Under the pieces are notes generated by a model. That model made no database searches. It saw only the letters and a list, made by a program, of their open reading frames with translations, and was not told the DNA's origin. The position numbers were made by a program, and so were the translations under genes. Shown piece after piece: positions 62,247-64,000 of a stretch of 64,000 nt of DNA (position 1 is its first letter; every line of letters starts with the position of its first letter). Source of the stretch: Candidatus Gastranaerophilales bacterium (GTDB lineage: Bacteria; Cyanobacteriota; Vampirovibrionia; Gastranaerophilales; Gastranaerophilaceae); assembly GCA_944325175.1 (NCBI GenBank), contig CALUYZ010000001.1:114009-178008 (forward strand), in the 5' to 3' direction.

Positions 62247-62480
62247 ATACCCTTGATTGGTGAAGACTTTATTCGCTTTTGCAGATTTAGCGGATTTGAG
62301 GACGGACGGAGTAACGAAGCTCTGTGAGCGAACAGATTGTGTCGACTGTAGCAAAGCTACTTAGGAGAAACTATGAGAATGTGAGGCGAATCCAAGACAA
62401 GTCCTGTCTTCAACAATTAACTTTTAGAGCCTTCTTTATAGGGTTCTTTTTAGTATTCAAACGACTTTGTCTGGTTACAA
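62247..62480. other. spacer between tRNA-Leu and the Fic gene
   Basis: No gene seen. It holds the degenerate tRNA 3' copy and a GTAGCAAAGCTAC inverted repeat at about 62348-62360. Its base composition (several GGACGGACGGAG-like stretches) is less A/T-rich than the surroundings. Confidence 0.4.
62398..62420. repeat. degenerate copy of the tRNA-Leu 3' end
   Basis: 23 bp matching 62191-62213 (CAAGTCCCGTCTTCGAC and six following bases) with two mismatches. The stretch between also has GATTTGAGGACGGACGG, vaguely like the anticodon arm. It looks like the far attachment site or relic of an element once inserted at the tRNA. Confidence 0.5.
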
Positions 62481-63620
62481 TTAATTATTTTCACTTATAA
62501 AATTTTCTTTATACAAAGAATCAATTACTCCTGTAGCTAAATCTTTGCACATAAGATTTAAAGTATAAATTCTATTATTTGTTTCTAGTTTTTGCAATAA
62601 TCCTACATTCAACATTTTATTAATTAAGTGACTTATTTGTCTTGGAGTTTTTTCCTTAATTACGGTTTGTATGTCTTTTGATTTTATTATTCCATCATTT
62701 TTGTTTAAAGTCAGTTCTAAAATTTTTTTATAATCATCATTAATAAAATGTAAATTGTGGGCTCTGTTAATAGCTGGCTTTACAATTCTTTCTACAAAAA
62801 AATGTTTATTCATTAATTGAGATACTTTAAATATTTCTCTATATAGTCCATTTAATACATATTCGCACCATTTTATTTTACCTTCATTTGTATTCAAATC
62901 TGCCATGTGCAACATCTTAAAATATTTTTCCCTATCCATACAGAATACCGCAGTTGAATTTAATAAATAGGACATATCAAAACCATATTGTCTTAACATG
63001 GCATAAGTTAATAATCTTGACATTCTTCCATTTCCATTATCAAAAGGATGAATCCAAGTAAATTTATGATGTGCAGTTGCCACTTTTAATAATTGCATTT
63101 GAACCATATCATTTTGATTTATCCAATCAATTAATTCTTCCATAAAACTTGCAACAACTATTGGGTTTGGAGGGATATGAGCAGATTTATTTATTTTTAC
63201 ATTACAACTTCTATATTTTCCACTCTCCTTACTTCCTTCTGCTTTCAAGCCTTTAGTTACAATGTAATGTAATTCCTTTATAAATTTATTTGATATTCGA
63301 AAATTTTCATCTTCTGAAAAACATTTATTAATATAATTTATAGCTTCTTCAATATTATTTATTTCTTTAATATTATCAAGTTCACTTTTATCCTCAAATT
63401 TAGATGCTACATAGTCTGAAATTGTTGTTCTATTTCCTTCTATTCTGGCAGATTGCAAACTTTCTATCATATAAAATATTTGTTTAACTTGCACAAAAAG
63501 ATTCACGTTTACTTCTAAAGGAGCGATTTGGTGTCTTAATACTTCTAATTTAGTTATTAATTCAACTAAATTGCTATCAAAAGAAATTTGTGGCAAAGAC
63601 AAATCTAGTTTATCACACAT
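62481..63620 (-). CDS. Fic-domain protein (probable AMP-transferase), class II
   Basis: 379 residues. The Fic core motif HPFDNGNGRMSR (about 190-201) has all catalytic residues. An autoinhibitory helix of the (S/T)xxxE(G/N) type lies ahead as SARIEGN (about 57-63), so this is a class II Fic whose activity is kept low by its own N-terminus. Typical N-terminal Fic-N segment and C-terminal winged-helix (TVIKEKTPRQISHLINKMLN). Family members modify proteins with AMP. GGAGGA precedes the ATG at 63620. Its place beside tRNA end repeats suggests it was acquired, and its promoter carries a palindrome. Confidence 0.92.
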   Translation of the reverse strand: MCDKLDLSLPQISFDSNLVELITKLEVLRHQIAPLEVNVNLFVQVKQIFYMIESLQSARIEGNRTTISDYVASKFEDKSELDNIKEINNIEEAINYINKCFSEDENFRISNKFIKELHYIVTKGLKAEGSKESGKYRSCNVKINKSAHIPPNPIVVASFMEELIDWINQNDMVQMQLLKVATAHHKFTWIHPFDNGNGRMSRLLTYAMLRQYGFDMSYLLNSTAVFCMDREKYFKMLHMADLNTNEGKIKWCEYVLNGLYREIFKVSQLMNKHFFVERIVKPAINRAHNLHFINDDYKKILELTLNKNDGIIKSKDIQTVIKEKTPRQISHLINKMLNVGLLQKLETNNRIYTLNLMCKDLATGVIDSLYKENFISENN

Positions 63621-63643
63621 AAAAATCCTCCAATTAAAACATC

Positions 63644-63672
63644 AATATACCACATTATTTACATGTAAGCAA
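63644..63672 (-). promoter_or_regulatory. Fic gene promoter with palindromic operator
   Basis: Minus-strand TTGCTT (63667-63672), 17-bp spacer, TATATT (63644-63649) with TG one base upstream. The spacer contains the perfect palindrome TTACATGTAA (63659-63668), partly inside the -35. Related TTATTTACA(T/C) stretches recur at about 63678-63687 and 63740-63750. Confidence 0.55.
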
Positions 63673-63919
63673 ATAGTTATTTACATAAAAAACGCGAAAA
63701 CACTCTATTTGTATGGGTTTATCATGACAATGCAAAACAGATTATTTACACATAGGCATGCTTTTTTTTACATATTCAATTTTTATTTTTTACGCATATA
63801 AATTTTTAAATTTCCACCACCAATAAACTTGCAAATTTAATATTACTTTTTAATTTAATATTTTATGGCTTTAAAAATAGGCTTTAGCTTTAACAAATTT
63901 ATTACTTTTTAGCTTATGC
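63673..63919. other. A/T-rich spacer right of the Fic gene
   Basis: Part of the 311-bp gap between divergent genes. No gene seen; it contains the TTATTTACA(T/C) repeats mentioned above and, further right, plain A/T-rich DNA. Confidence 0.4.
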
Positions 63920-63925
63920 TATTAT
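63920..63925 (+). promoter_or_regulatory. extended -10 giving a probable leaderless transcript
   Basis: TG-C-TATTAT, six bases (TTATTT), then the ATG at 63932, with no Shine-Dalgarno. Confidence 0.45.
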
Positions 63926-63931
63926 TTATTT

Positions 63932-64000
63932 ATGTCTAAAATATTTTTAAAAACAAAAAGACTTACTTTAAAATATATCACTCAAAATGATTTTGAAGAG
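63932..64000 (+). CDS. probable GNAT acetyltransferase (partial, runs off the right edge)
   Basis: The 23 visible residues (MSKIFLKTKRLTLKYITQND plus FEE) match the usual N-terminus of RimJ/RimL-type GNAT proteins, where ET.RL.LR.....D begins the fold. No catalytic motif is visible because the window stops. The start is the first ATG after an extended -10 six bases upstream. Confidence 0.6.
   Translation, partial: MSKIFLKTKRLTLKYITQNDFEE

Overview
The window is AT-rich bacterial chromosome with closely packed genes on both strands. The best guess for the source is a non-photosynthetic relative of the Cyanobacteria (Melainabacteria / Gastranaerophilales type, usually gut-associated). This is an inference from the mix of genes: many prepilin-like proteins with the N-terminus GFTLAE, an outer-envelope SLH-domain protein, pyruvate phosphate dikinase, citramalate synthase, and several short lineage-specific proteins that match no family I recognise. 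No rRNA, CRISPR array, prophage or transposase is visible.

Layout. 1-5360 is a minus-strand tandem array of five nearly identical prepilin-like genes. The first is cut by the window edge and the fourth (3061-4033) is broken by a single extra G in a G7 tract. They share upstream regions, terminators and palindromic repeats, and a relic fragment lies at 5362-5460. Their C-termini are strongly diversified in a way that resembles diversity-generating-retroelement targets, although no reverse transcriptase or template repeat is in the window. 5708-6454 is a different pilin. 6493-10996 holds deoB, a PLP amino-acid decarboxylase and ligA, the last two divergent over only 23 bp. 11012-12667 holds a SIMPL protein, a ComEA-like protein and a DtxR-type iron regulator, followed by a promoter overlapping half of a DtxR box and a possible short RNA. 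12920-15294 and 21027-22853 are mostly lineage-specific proteins. 15444-20957 is a plus-strand run of a DUF1015 protein, a glycogen-debranching type GH13 enzyme, an M20 peptidase and an EamA transporter.

23001-32271 is a complete UMP-synthesis operon (pyrK-pyrD-pyrE-pyrB-pyrC-pyrF-carA-carB), preceded by a 12-codon leader ORF that ends in the base of a strong terminator: a likely attenuator. 32337-35946 holds two large paralogous coiled-coil proteins. 36042-44186 (minus) carries yqeG, a U32 peptidase-family protein, uvrA, a LuxR-type regulator lacking the phospho-acceptor Asp, a TPR/TonB-C protein and an ATP-grasp enzyme. 44391-47039 is ppdK. 47676-50553 (minus) is speE-aroA-pgeF. 50647-51757 contains engB. 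51811-53862 encodes a sugar-nucleotidyltransferase-like protein with a long unknown N-terminal part. 54401-56742 contains a minimal soluble histidine kinase and cimA. 58049-61886 contains rpsO, an SLH protein, acpP and fabF. tRNA-Leu(GAG) at 62128 is flanked by partial copies of its own ends, and next to it lies a Fic-domain gene with a palindrome in its promoter. The window ends inside a probable GNAT acetyltransferase.

A recurring feature is that several genes have a -10-like hexamer exactly 6-7 nt before the ATG and no Shine-Dalgarno sequence, which suggests leaderless transcripts. Other genes have clear AAGGAG-type sites.
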